64,000 nt of DNA. Origin: CANLBN01 sp050633525. GTDB taxonomy: Bacteria; Pseudomonadota; Gammaproteobacteria; Pseudomonadales; Cellvibrionaceae. Of this stretch, positions 27,621 through 34,952 are shown one piece after another. The stretch is from NCBI GenBank assembly GCA_050633525.1, contig JBOEGR010000027.1:50424-114423 (forward strand), read 5' to 3'. The notes below the pieces were generated by a model. The model saw only the letters and a list, made by a program, of their open reading frames with translations, was not told where the DNA came from and made no database searches. Made by a program: the position numbers and the translations under genes. The first letter of the stretch is position 1; the number at the start of each line of letters is the position of its first letter.

Positions 27621-27639
27621 AATGATAATGATTATCATT
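27621..27639. promoter_or_regulatory. Fur box between imelysin operon and hmuTUV
   Basis: AATGATAATGATTATCATT is a perfect 9-1-9 Fur palindrome. It lies 47-65 bp upstream of the hmuT start (27686) and 224 bp upstream of the imelysin start (27397). It surely controls hmuTUV and may also control the divergent operon, although a closer site for that side was not found. Confidence 0.92.
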
Positions 27640-27685
27640 TTTATGATAAGCACCATCCCTTGCACACCCCAGAGATTTGCCTTCG

Positions 27686-28591
27686 ATGAAAAATATTTTA
27701 TTTATTGTTACTTTTTTCTCTTTTTGCCTAACAAGCACATACAGCCATACCGAAAACTACCAACGCGTTGCGATCGCAGGTGGGTCAATAACAGAAATTT
27801 TTTATCGCCTAGGTGAGGAGCAACGTATAGTCGGTGTCGACTCAACAAGCCAATTTCCAGAGCCTGCAAAGGATCACCCTACTATCGGTTATGTGCGCAA
27901 CGTGTCAGTAGAAGGTGTTTTATCCTTAGAACCTGACTTACTCATTGGCGAGCTAGATACTGGGCCGCCCAAGATGCTGAATCAAATAAAAGCAACGGGG
28001 GTGAATACTGTGATCATTGAAGATGATGACACTATTCCCGCTATTAAAGAAAAAATTACACTCATCGCATCACTCTTAGGGATAGAGGAAAAAGGCATAC
28101 AATTAATCAAAGAAATCCAATTGGATCTTGATGCTTTAGCATTTGCCAAGCAGCAACTCACCTCTTCGCCCCGCGTATTATTTTTATTGAGCCTAAGTAA
28201 CGGCGCCCCCATTGCCTCCGGGCACACCACATCAGCCCACACTGCCATCATAGAAGCAGGCGGAACCAATGTTCTAGAGAAACACAAGGGCTGGAAAAAA
28301 CTATCTCCCGAATCTGCGCTCGCACTAAAGCCTGATGTCATTATCGTCATGAATAGAGGGGAAGATGTGCTACAACAAGTTGAGCAATTAGCTCACTTTA
28401 AATATACCCCTGCCGTTAAGAATAAAGCAGTCTACACCATCGATGGCGGTTATTTATTAGGCTTTGGCCCACGCACTCCTCAGGCAATTGTTGAATTAGG
28501 CTCCATGATTCATCAAAACTTTATGTTACCCAAAGAATACCACTTTCGTTATCCACGAAAACAGTTCCAACAAGCTACAGCGGGACACTAG
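27686..28591 (+). CDS. hmuT: periplasmic haem-binding protein of ABC importer
   Basis: A 301-residue substrate-binding protein with a signal peptide (about 1-20). The body opens AIAGGSITEIFYRLGEEQ and IVGVDSTSQFP, followed by TIGYVRNVSVEGVLSLEPDLLI, the pattern of HmuT/HutB/ShuT haem-binding proteins. It delivers haem to the HmuUV permease. The longest frame begins with TTG (27677), but the ATG at 27686 starts the leader and is chosen. It is the first gene of hmuTUV, just behind a Fur box. Haem specificity rests on the family and on the neighbouring hemS. Confidence 0.92.
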   Translation: MKNILFIVTFFSFCLTSTYSHTENYQRVAIAGGSITEIFYRLGEEQRIVGVDSTSQFPEPAKDHPTIGYVRNVSVEGVLSLEPDLLIGELDTGPPKMLNQIKATGVNTVIIEDDDTIPAIKEKITLIASLLGIEEKGIQLIKEIQLDLDALAFAKQQLTSSPRVLFLLSLSNGAPIASGHTTSAHTAIIEAGGTNVLEKHKGWKKLSPESALALKPDVIIVMNRGEDVLQQVEQLAHFKYTPAVKNKAVYTIDGGYLLGFGPRTPQAIVELGSMIHQNFMLPKEYHFRYPRKQFQQATAGH

Positions 28592-28594
28592 AAC

Positions 28595-29653
28595 GTGTTT
28601 GAAGCATCTCTTGCTCATAACAATGGCGGCAAACTCAAACGTATTGCCATTCCTGCTGGACTGATAGCCTTAGCCTTTACCGCGCTATTGGCATTAATGG
28701 CAGGAGCCGTACCGATATCTATTCCAGAGGTACTGCTATCTGCTTTATCTGATGATGCCAATAACACTCACTTTACAACAGCAGTCTTGCTAGATATTCG
28801 ACTCCCACGCGTCATCCTTTCTATTGCAGTTGGGGCTGCACTGGGGATATGCGGCGCCGCCATGCAGGCCTTATTCAGAAACCCTCTTGCCGACCCAGGC
28901 TTAATTGGAGTAGCGGGCGGTGGTGCATTGGGTGCAGTTATTGTCATTGTTTTGGGCAATGCATGGATGAGCGGCTTTACTCAAAGTGTCGGCTTATACG
29001 CTTTACCTATTGGCGCAATGCTCGGCTGCTTAGGGGTTTGCGCCATCATATACAAACTCAGCAATAGGCAAGGCCAATTTACGATTATTACTTTGTTGCT
29101 GGCAGGCATTGCAGTAAACGCAATTGTTGGTTCACTGATTGGCATGCTGACATTGATTAGTGATGATAGTGAATTACGCGAACTCACATTTTGGACCATG
29201 GGTAATCTAGGAGGCAATCACTGGGCACTGACACTACCCGTTTTATTCTGCATATTATTCAGCCTAGTAGGTTTAAGCCGCCTAGCAAAACCCTTGAACC
29301 TTTATCTATTAGGTGAGGCACAAGCACAACACTTGGGCATTGCTGTTTCTAGCCTTAAAAAACAGGTCTTTTTCTTTACTGCGCTAGCCGTCGGTGCAGC
29401 CGTTTCCATTAGCGGTATGATCGGGTTTATCGGCTTTGTTGTGCCACATTTAGTCAGAATTATCATCGGGCCAGATCATCGCTTTTTATTTCCAATGAGC
29501 ATGCTATTAGGCGCCAGTTTATTAACACTGGCAGACATTATCGCTCGCATCGCTATTATCCCTGCAGAGTTGCCCATCGGCTTAGTTACCAGCGCACTGG
29601 GTGGCCCATTTTTTTTGATTGTATTGTACAAGCAAACGAATCGCGTTTATTAA
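28595..29653 (+). CDS. hmuU: haem ABC transporter permease
   Basis: A 352-residue FecCD/BtuC-type permease with about ten membrane helices. The conserved FRNPLADPGLIGVAGGGALGA and GFIGFVVPHLVRIIIGPDHR (ATPase-coupling region) are visible, as is the C-terminal PAELPIGLVTSALGGPFF. It starts with GTG 3 nt after the hmuT stop. It forms the channel of the haem importer with HmuV. Confidence 0.94.
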   Translation: MFEASLAHNNGGKLKRIAIPAGLIALAFTALLALMAGAVPISIPEVLLSALSDDANNTHFTTAVLLDIRLPRVILSIAVGAALGICGAAMQALFRNPLADPGLIGVAGGGALGAVIVIVLGNAWMSGFTQSVGLYALPIGAMLGCLGVCAIIYKLSNRQGQFTIITLLLAGIAVNAIVGSLIGMLTLISDDSELRELTFWTMGNLGGNHWALTLPVLFCILFSLVGLSRLAKPLNLYLLGEAQAQHLGIAVSSLKKQVFFFTALAVGAAVSISGMIGFIGFVVPHLVRIIIGPDHRFLFPMSMLLGASLLTLADIIARIAIIPAELPIGLVTSALGGPFFLIVLYKQTNRVY

Positions 29654-29721
29654 GCAAGCTCTGAGCAAACTACTTTCTCCAAAAGAAACCCAAACTGTTA
29701 CACATATATTAAGAGGACCTC

Positions 29722-30516
29722 ATGTCAATTGAACTCAATGATGTATCGATATCGATTAACGAAAAACAACTATTAGACAATATCCATTTAAACATTCATC
29801 CTAATAAACTCACATTATTGATTGGCCCCAATGGCGCAGGTAAATCTACTCTCTTAAAAGCATGCTCTGGCGATATTAAATCCTCTTCTGGTTCAATATG
29901 TATTAATCAAAAAGCACTGAGCAGTCTATCTGCGAGACAATTAGCGGAAGCGCGGGCCGTTATGACACAGTCTTATGAGATGGGCTTTGGCTTTAGCGTG
30001 CAAGAAGTCGTTAGCATGGGCTGTTTCTTATACGAAGAAACACTATGCCGACAGAAGCTAAAAGAGATTGTGAATGAGGTGATGGCATTTATGAAGATCG
30101 AGGCTCTAGCATCAAGAAACTTTATGACCTTATCAGGCGGAGAGCAACAACGCACGCAATTCGCAAGAGTGCTAGCCCAACTATGGTACCCTCGAGAACA
30201 AGCAGAACCCCGCTACCTACTACTTGATGAACCCACTTCTAGTCTAGATATTTTTCATCAATATCAAGTTCTGTCGCTTGCGAAACAGCTCACAAGGCAG
30301 AACATCGGTGTATTAGCTGTAGTACACGATTTATCGCTTGCGGCCTGCTTCGCAGACCATCTGGCCTTGCTGGATAATGGCAAAATAATTGCTGAAGGAA
30401 CACCTCAAGAAGTGTTACAGCGACATTACTTGTCTCAAGTTTACGGTATCAATGCCTACTACTTTCGGCATACGCCTGATGTAGAACCCTCTGTTTTACT
30501 AGAAAAACAAGCCTAG
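29722..30516 (+). CDS. hmuV: haem ABC transporter ATP-binding protein
   Basis: A 264-residue ABC ATPase: Walker A GPNGAGKST (near 37-45), Q-loop in VMTQSY, signature LSGGEQQR (about 139-146), Walker B YLLLDEPTSSLD and H-loop VVHDLSLA. It has the HmuV-type feature of a long segment between signature and Walker B (AQLWYPREQAEPRYLLL). It energises HmuTU. AAGAGGA precedes the ATG, and the 68-bp gap after hmuU holds no promoter I can name. Confidence 0.95.
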   Translation: MSIELNDVSISINEKQLLDNIHLNIHPNKLTLLIGPNGAGKSTLLKACSGDIKSSSGSICINQKALSSLSARQLAEARAVMTQSYEMGFGFSVQEVVSMGCFLYEETLCRQKLKEIVNEVMAFMKIEALASRNFMTLSGGEQQRTQFARVLAQLWYPREQAEPRYLLLDEPTSSLDIFHQYQVLSLAKQLTRQNIGVLAVVHDLSLAACFADHLALLDNGKIIAEGTPQEVLQRHYLSQVYGINAYYFRHTPDVEPSVLLEKQA

Positions 30517-30571
30517 AAGAAAATCATGCACGGCCTGATTGCGAAAAAGAGTAAATTTCGACCAAGCCATT

Positions 30572-30590
30572 GTTGACAATGATTATCATT
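30572..30590. promoter_or_regulatory. Fur box upstream of bfd
   Basis: GTTGACAATGATTATCATT, centred on 30581, has a perfect right half and 6 of 9 matches in the left half. It lies 48 bp before the bfd start codon. bfd is a classical Fur target. Confidence 0.78.
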
Positions 30591-30637
30591 ACCACTACTA
30601 TTAACAACACCATCACTGAGATTTAGAAGACTTTTCC

Positions 30638-30868
30638 ATGTTCGTTTGCCTCTGCAAAGGTGTCACTGACACACAAATCAAAGAATCCATTTATCAAGGC
30701 GCTCAATCCCTGAAAGACGTTCGTAAACAACTAGGGGTAGCGACACAGTGCTGTAAATGCTTACCCGTGGCAAGATCTATTGTCGATGAAACACTAGAGA
30801 ATATGTCTTCTTTTCAATTAGAAACTAATAAGCTAGAAACAGAAACACCGCTTTTTTACTCGGCTTAA
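30638..30868 (+). CDS. bfd: bacterioferritin-associated ferredoxin
   Basis: A 76-residue [2Fe-2S] protein. The four cluster ligands follow the Bfd pattern: Cys4 and Cys6 (CLC) and Cys38 and Cys41 (CCKC). Bfd docks on bacterioferritin and passes electrons to release stored Fe(III) as Fe(II) under iron starvation. The last 20 residues are a polar extension without a family motif. It is under its own Fur box and is followed, on the same strand but after a 330-bp gap with a separate promoter, by bacterioferritin. Confidence 0.94.
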   Translation: MFVCLCKGVTDTQIKESIYQGAQSLKDVRKQLGVATQCCKCLPVARSIVDETLENMSSFQLETNKLETETPLFYSA

Positions 30869-31004
30869 TCAAAGCAAAGCGCTTTTAGTGGTTAAAATTT
30901 TGGCGCCTAATCAATCATTTTCTTACAGCATTTTTTCATCAAGTATTTTTTGATAGTTCATAGGCATCTTCTCGAATGCCATCACCCTGCCCTTATCTGC
31001 TCCA

Positions 31005-31044
31005 TACTATTTATTAGCCATCGTTGTTATATTAATAAATAGTA
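31005..31044. repeat. 12-bp inverted repeat between bfd and bfr
   Basis: TACTATTTATTA (31005-31016) pairs with TAATAAATAGTA (31033-31044) around a 16-nt loop. The hairpin is AT-rich and has no T-run. The rest of this 330-bp gap holds only a TATAAT -10 element at 31158-31163, a likely bfr promoter with a poor -35. Confidence 0.6.
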
Positions 31045-31198
31045 AAGAACGTTGATGTTTTCATAGTTAATGCCTCTACAAACAATAAGCTAAAACGCAA
31101 TCATTCTCACTCCTTAGCCATTTAAAATTTAATTAGTCATTGTTATAAAATTTTGCGTATAATCGTTTAAAACACGACTCATACGCGGAGAGAAGCAA

Positions 31199-31675
31199 AT
31201 GAAAGGTGACCCTAAAGTCATTGAGTTTTTAAACAAAGCACTTGGTAATGAACTCGTTGCCATTAACCAGTATTTTCTACATGCAAAGATGTATAAAGAT
31301 TGGGGCCTAAATGCTTTAGGTGACTACGAATACCATGAATCTATTGATGAAATGAAGCATGCGGATAAGTTAACTGAGCGCATTTTATTTTTAGAAGGTC
31401 TACCTAACTTACAAGACCTTGGAAGATTGTTTATCGGTGAAAACACCAAAGAAATGCTTGAGTGTGATTTAAAATTAGAACACCAAGCCATCCCCCTACT
31501 AAGAGAAGCTGTTGCCTACTGCGAATCGGTAAAAGACTTTGTTAGCCGAGATTTGTTTAGCGATATTCTCGATAATGAAGAAGAGCATGTTGATTGGTTA
31601 GAAACTCAACTAAGCCTAATAGAAAAAGTAGGCATAGAAAATTATTTACAATCACAGATGGGAAGTACTGATTAA
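31199..31675 (+). CDS. bfr: bacterioferritin
   Basis: A 158-residue haem-containing ferritin, the normal length. The sequence shows the ferroxidase-centre pattern (ELVAINQYF, DEMKHADKLTERILFLEGLPNLQDL, EEEHVDWLETQL), and the methionine in DEMKHAD is the inter-subunit haem ligand. It stores iron as a ferric mineral in a 24-mer and is the partner of the adjacent Bfd. The ATG follows GGAGAG. No Fur box is visible right upstream, so it may be expressed in iron-replete cells. Confidence 0.97.
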   Translation: MKGDPKVIEFLNKALGNELVAINQYFLHAKMYKDWGLNALGDYEYHESIDEMKHADKLTERILFLEGLPNLQDLGRLFIGENTKEMLECDLKLEHQAIPLLREAVAYCESVKDFVSRDLFSDILDNEEEHVDWLETQLSLIEKVGIENYLQSQMGSTD

Positions 31676-31747
31676 TTCTAGCTGCTATTAATTAGTACAT
31701 ATACTAGTACACATTATTAGCGTATATAATTAACAACTAGCATCAAT

Positions 31748-31786
31748 AAAGAGTGACATCGAATATTCTATTTCTGTGTCATTCTT
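31748..31786. terminator. hairpin between convergent bfr and exbD
   Basis: AAGAGTGACA (31749-31758) pairs with TGTCATTCTT (31777-31786) with one G-U, around an 18-nt loop; the right arm overlaps the exbD stop codon, and T-rich sequence follows on the plus strand. A probable two-way terminator. Confidence 0.6.
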
Positions 31787-32225
31787 CTTTTAGAATAATC
31801 TGTGTATTCTGAATCTGATTTTTTTGCAGTAAGGTAAGTACTTTAACAAAGCGCTGCACATCAGCCTCTTTATCGGAAGCAATAGCAATAACACTCTCGG
31901 GTTTTTCTTTTATATCTGCCAATAAACTTTGCTTAAACGGAGCCCAGTCTGGATGATATTGTTTATCAATCGACCAGCCATTATTGTCTAGCGAAATGGT
32001 TATATTAATGATCTCCTTATCGTGAGAACTAACTACCTCAGCATCATCAGTCTCAGGAACAGAGACAGGTAATGATAATAAACGAGTGTTTGCTGTTAGT
32101 AACAAAAATACAATCACAATAAAAATCATATCAATTAATGGGGTTAACTCTAATTGTGATAATGCCTCTTTATTAGCAACACTCTTATTACCAGAAACAC
32201 CTATACCACCCGTACGTGTAATCAT
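31779..32225 (-). CDS. exbD: TonB-system biopolymer transporter ExbD
   Basis: A 148-residue ExbD: a short cytoplasmic N-terminus, one membrane helix (about 30-50) with the proton-carrying aspartate in LTPLIDMIFIVIVFLLL, then a periplasmic domain. With ExbB it uses the proton motive force to energise TonB. Its ATG overlaps the exbB stop. Last gene of the receptor-hemS-tonB-exbB-exbD operon. Confidence 0.93.
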   Translation of the reverse strand: MITRTGGIGVSGNKSVANKEALSQLELTPLIDMIFIVIVFLLLTANTRLLSLPVSVPETDDAEVVSSHDKEIINITISLDNNGWSIDKQYHPDWAPFKQSLLADIKEKPESVIAIASDKEADVQRFVKVLTLLQKNQIQNTQIILKEE

Positions 32226-32779
32226 AGGCTAATATTTTTTAAACTAATATTATCGATAGACAGATTGATCTGATTCATCATTAATTCAGCCTTATCAATC
32301 ATCCTGTCAATCCAGAGTGTATATAGATGCTGTATCGCCATAAAAGGTATCGCTATCGCTAAACCTGCAGCCGTTGTCGTCATCGCTAAACCTAGACCAT
32401 CAGCCAAAACACTCACTTCAACAGGGCCCGGCTGCTGACTAATATCATTAAACGATTGTATCAAACCAACAACCGTGCCTAACAGACCTAGCAAAGGGGC
32501 AACCACCACCAATAAATGTAGTATTCGTAAACCACCAGATAATTTCTTTTGTTTTTTTTGCAACCAAAGAGAGGCAATTTCAGAGCGAATCAATTTTGGC
32601 TCATCATGGTACAATTTTAATAGTGCAAGCCCATCGTTTGTTACTTTATTGTTACTCGCATAACGAAATAAAAAAAGAAAGCGCTCAAGCACAATAATAC
32701 TGCCAACGATAGAACAAAATATCAGAGGTATCTCAAGAAACCCCAAAGAAGCAGTAAAAGACTCGGTAAATAATGACAT
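32222..32779 (-). CDS. exbB: TonB-system proton channel ExbB
   Basis: A 185-residue MotA/TolQ/ExbB-family protein of the short type, with three membrane helices (about 14-34, 85-108, 128-150). The helix-2/3 region LLGLLGTVVGLIQSF and GLGLAMTTTAAGLAIAIPFMA is typical. It forms the pentameric channel that holds ExbD and couples to TonB. It is 2 nt from tonB and overlaps exbD. The order tonB-exbB-exbD beside haem genes resembles the Vibrio TonB1/haem arrangement. Confidence 0.93.
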   Translation of the reverse strand: MSLFTESFTASLGFLEIPLIFCSIVGSIIVLERFLFLFRYASNNKVTNDGLALLKLYHDEPKLIRSEIASLWLQKKQKKLSGGLRILHLLVVVAPLLGLLGTVVGLIQSFNDISQQPGPVEVSVLADGLGLAMTTTAAGLAIAIPFMAIQHLYTLWIDRMIDKAELMMNQINLSIDNISLKNISL

Positions 32780-32781
32780 AA

Positions 32782-33666
32782 TTAATTTAATAGGAATTCA
32801 ATAGGAATACGGATTTTAACGTGGCTTGCTTGGTGATTCTGCTGAATATCAGCAAACTTCCACTGAGTCACCGCCTTAATTGCAGCTTTATCTAACAAGG
32901 CAACGCCAGAACTTTTGTGCACGGTTAACTCCTGTTGCCGGCCTAACACGTCAAGAGAGACATCCAACCACACAGTACCTTGCTGTTTTTTCTTACGCGC
33001 AACATTAGGGTAAATAGGTGGGACTGGCGGTGCAGACAAACTCGGTTTGTAAACGATAAACTTAGTCGATTTTTGTGTTTTAACATGCTTGTTTTTAATA
33101 TCACTGGTTTTAATATCACTGGTTTTAATATCACTGGTTTTAATATCACTGGTTTTAATATCACTGGTTTTAGGGTCACTGGCTTTAAGATCATTTTCTT
33201 CAATATCAGCAACCGCAATATCACCGATTTCCGCCTCATTAGGCACAGTGTATTTTTCTTTACTTTCCTTATTCTCTTTCTCGTTATTCTCCTCACTTTC
33301 AACCTCTATTGGTTCAGACACCATTTCAACTTGAGGCAGAGGTTTTTGTTTTAAAACCGGCTTTGACAACGGCTTCGAAACAGATTTTGGCTTAATCTTT
33401 TTTTCGATTTTTCTATCGGAGACTTGTTCAGCTGCTTCATCTCGATTTAACCTTTTAGGAGGAAAAGAGTGTATTGGCGCCGACGAAGAGAAAGACAATG
33501 ACAGACTGTTGCTCATACTAGCCGATGAAGAGTGAGAGTGACTTTGCCACTGCCAATGCATGGGGTTAAAAAAAAGTAGCCATAGATGAATACCAACCAC
33601 TACAAGCAGGCTTCCCACCCGGATAATCCATTCCAGCCGATTGTTATAGGTCAATTGGTTCATCAT
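32782..33666 (-). CDS. tonB: TonB energy-transducing protein with repeat-bearing linker
   Basis: A 294-residue TonB: cytoplasmic start, one membrane helix (about 14-32), long periplasmic linker (about 35-205) and a C-terminal receptor-contacting domain (YPNVARKKKQQGTVWLDVSLD...AAIKAVTQWKF). The linker has Lys/Pro and Glu/Lys-rich blocks but not the long Pro-rich spacer of E. coli; instead it has a run of KTSDI pentapeptides encoded by 15-bp DNA repeats. Two ATGs are adjacent (33666, 33663). It opens the tonB-exbB-exbD part of the haem receptor operon. Confidence 0.9.
   Translation of the reverse strand: MMNQLTYNNRLEWIIRVGSLLVVVGIHLWLLFFNPMHWQWQSHSHSSSASMSNSLSLSFSSSAPIHSFPPKRLNRDEAAEQVSDRKIEKKIKPKSVSKPLSKPVLKQKPLPQVEMVSEPIEVESEENNEKENKESKEKYTVPNEAEIGDIAVADIEENDLKASDPKTSDIKTSDIKTSDIKTSDIKTSDIKNKHVKTQKSTKFIVYKPSLSAPPVPPIYPNVARKKKQQGTVWLDVSLDVLGRQQELTVHKSSGVALLDKAAIKAVTQWKFADIQQNHQASHVKIRIPIEFLLN
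33091..33195. repeat. 15-bp tandem repeats inside tonB
   Basis: Four perfect GGTTTTAATATCACT units (33106-33165) are flanked by one near copy before and two degraded copies after, seven units in all. On the coding strand each encodes one KTSDI-type pentapeptide of the TonB linker. Units are a multiple of three, so copy-number change would alter linker length without shifting the frame. Confidence 0.92.
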
Positions 33667-33766
33667 CTATGGCTACAGTCCAGTAAAACAATACTATTTA
33701 TAAATAGTATTGCCTTGTTAATTTTTTATCGTAAATTTTTTCCTTGTAAACTATTACTTTATAAAA

Positions 33767-34879
33767 CTAGGCAACGTTCGTTTTATTATTCGCGTAGTGC
33801 CCACTGGCACATTGTTCTAACACACTTTCCGCTAGGCGTTTCCAATGTAAATTTTCTGGCTCACCCTCTTTTCTTTGTCCGAAAAATTGAGCAACTTGCT
33901 GCCCCTGACTATCATACAATTCCAAAGATGTAATAATTCCATCTATCGTTGGTTTTCTCACCAACCAAGCATTAGTAATACCCGTTTCTAACAAATGAAG
34001 GTTGAATTCTGGGTCTAATATATTCAACCAAGGCCCCATTGCTTTCACTTTATTAATCTTTCCAGAGTGAATTTGTATTCCGCCTTGATTACCCACAAAA
34101 CACATAATAGGTATATTTCTTTCGACAACCTGCTCCAATAGAACTTCCATATGCTTAGCAGAAAACTCTTCCGCGTACTCATCACCCACCAGGCGAAATG
34201 CTTGCTGCCTATCTACATTGTGCTTTTTTAACAAGCCCATGAACTGGTGAACATCGGTCATTTTTTTCCAACCGGAAATCAATTCATCCCTATTCACCTT
34301 ATCGTCCTTTTCAAAATCATTAACAATAGTGGCAGTATTGACTTCGATGCTTTTTAGCTGATCATCCTCAATATAAGCAGAGACAATATTTTCATATTCA
34401 CTTAAGTTACTTTCTTCTTGTAAATAAATTTTTTGGATAGCGATGCCGGCTTTACTAAAAAATTGCAAACTATAACGTTCACCTGACTTTAACGTTTCTT
34501 TCACTGCATACCCGTATTCCCACTGCGAAAAGAACAGGCGCAAATCTATTTTTTTATCTTTAGCAATGACTAAACCCATCTTCCCGTGAATTTTGACGTT
34601 ATCATAAATACCTTTACGTTCATGTACGGCATAATCATTACGCATCAGTGTCATGATATAACCTAAACGGGGAAATTCTTGTATTAACGAACCAAAATCC
34701 TTATTCAATTTTAAACTTTGCATACCTAATTGCTCATCAACCATCATCGCCTCACTCACCAACAATGCACGAGCAATATCTCGCTGCCTTGTTTTTGGGT
34801 GCCGCTCTATATACTGCTTATAGTGTTTACTCAGTGATGTTTCGATAGATGGGCGATTAAATAATGCTGCCAAAGTCAT
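33767..34879 (-). CDS. hemS: haem degradation/trafficking factor HemS
   Basis: A 370-residue HemS/HmuS/ChuS-family cytoplasmic protein built from two similar halves (about 30-190 and 210-360). The first half shows VSEAMM, LGYIMTLMRNDYAVHERKGIYDN and LFFSQWEYGYAV, and the second half VGNQGGIQIHSGKINKVKAMGPWLNILDPEFNLHL, both typical. It accepts imported haem and passes or breaks it to release iron. It lies 73 bp after the TonB-dependent receptor gene in the same operon and is the best local evidence that the island transports haem. Confidence 0.93.
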   Translation of the reverse strand: MTLAALFNRPSIETSLSKHYKQYIERHPKTRQRDIARALLVSEAMMVDEQLGMQSLKLNKDFGSLIQEFPRLGYIMTLMRNDYAVHERKGIYDNVKIHGKMGLVIAKDKKIDLRLFFSQWEYGYAVKETLKSGERYSLQFFSKAGIAIQKIYLQEESNLSEYENIVSAYIEDDQLKSIEVNTATIVNDFEKDDKVNRDELISGWKKMTDVHQFMGLLKKHNVDRQQAFRLVGDEYAEEFSAKHMEVLLEQVVERNIPIMCFVGNQGGIQIHSGKINKVKAMGPWLNILDPEFNLHLLETGITNAWLVRKPTIDGIITSLELYDSQGQQVAQFFGQRKEGEPENLHWKRLAESVLEQCASGHYANNKTNVA

Positions 34880-34952
34880 TAGGCTATCCTCAATGATGTG
34901 GTTGATGCCCTTAAAGTATCTACATTAAGGGCCCGATAGTTTAGAAAATAGT

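Noticed and set aside
33091..33195. Possible CRISPR-like array
   Set aside because: The 15-bp units are contiguous with no spacers, and they encode a TonB linker.
32943..33354. Several ORFs with repeated VILKP, NITGF or ISLVL units around tonB
   Set aside because: These are other-frame translations of the 15-bp repeats in tonB; the tonB frame has the membrane helix and C-terminal domain.
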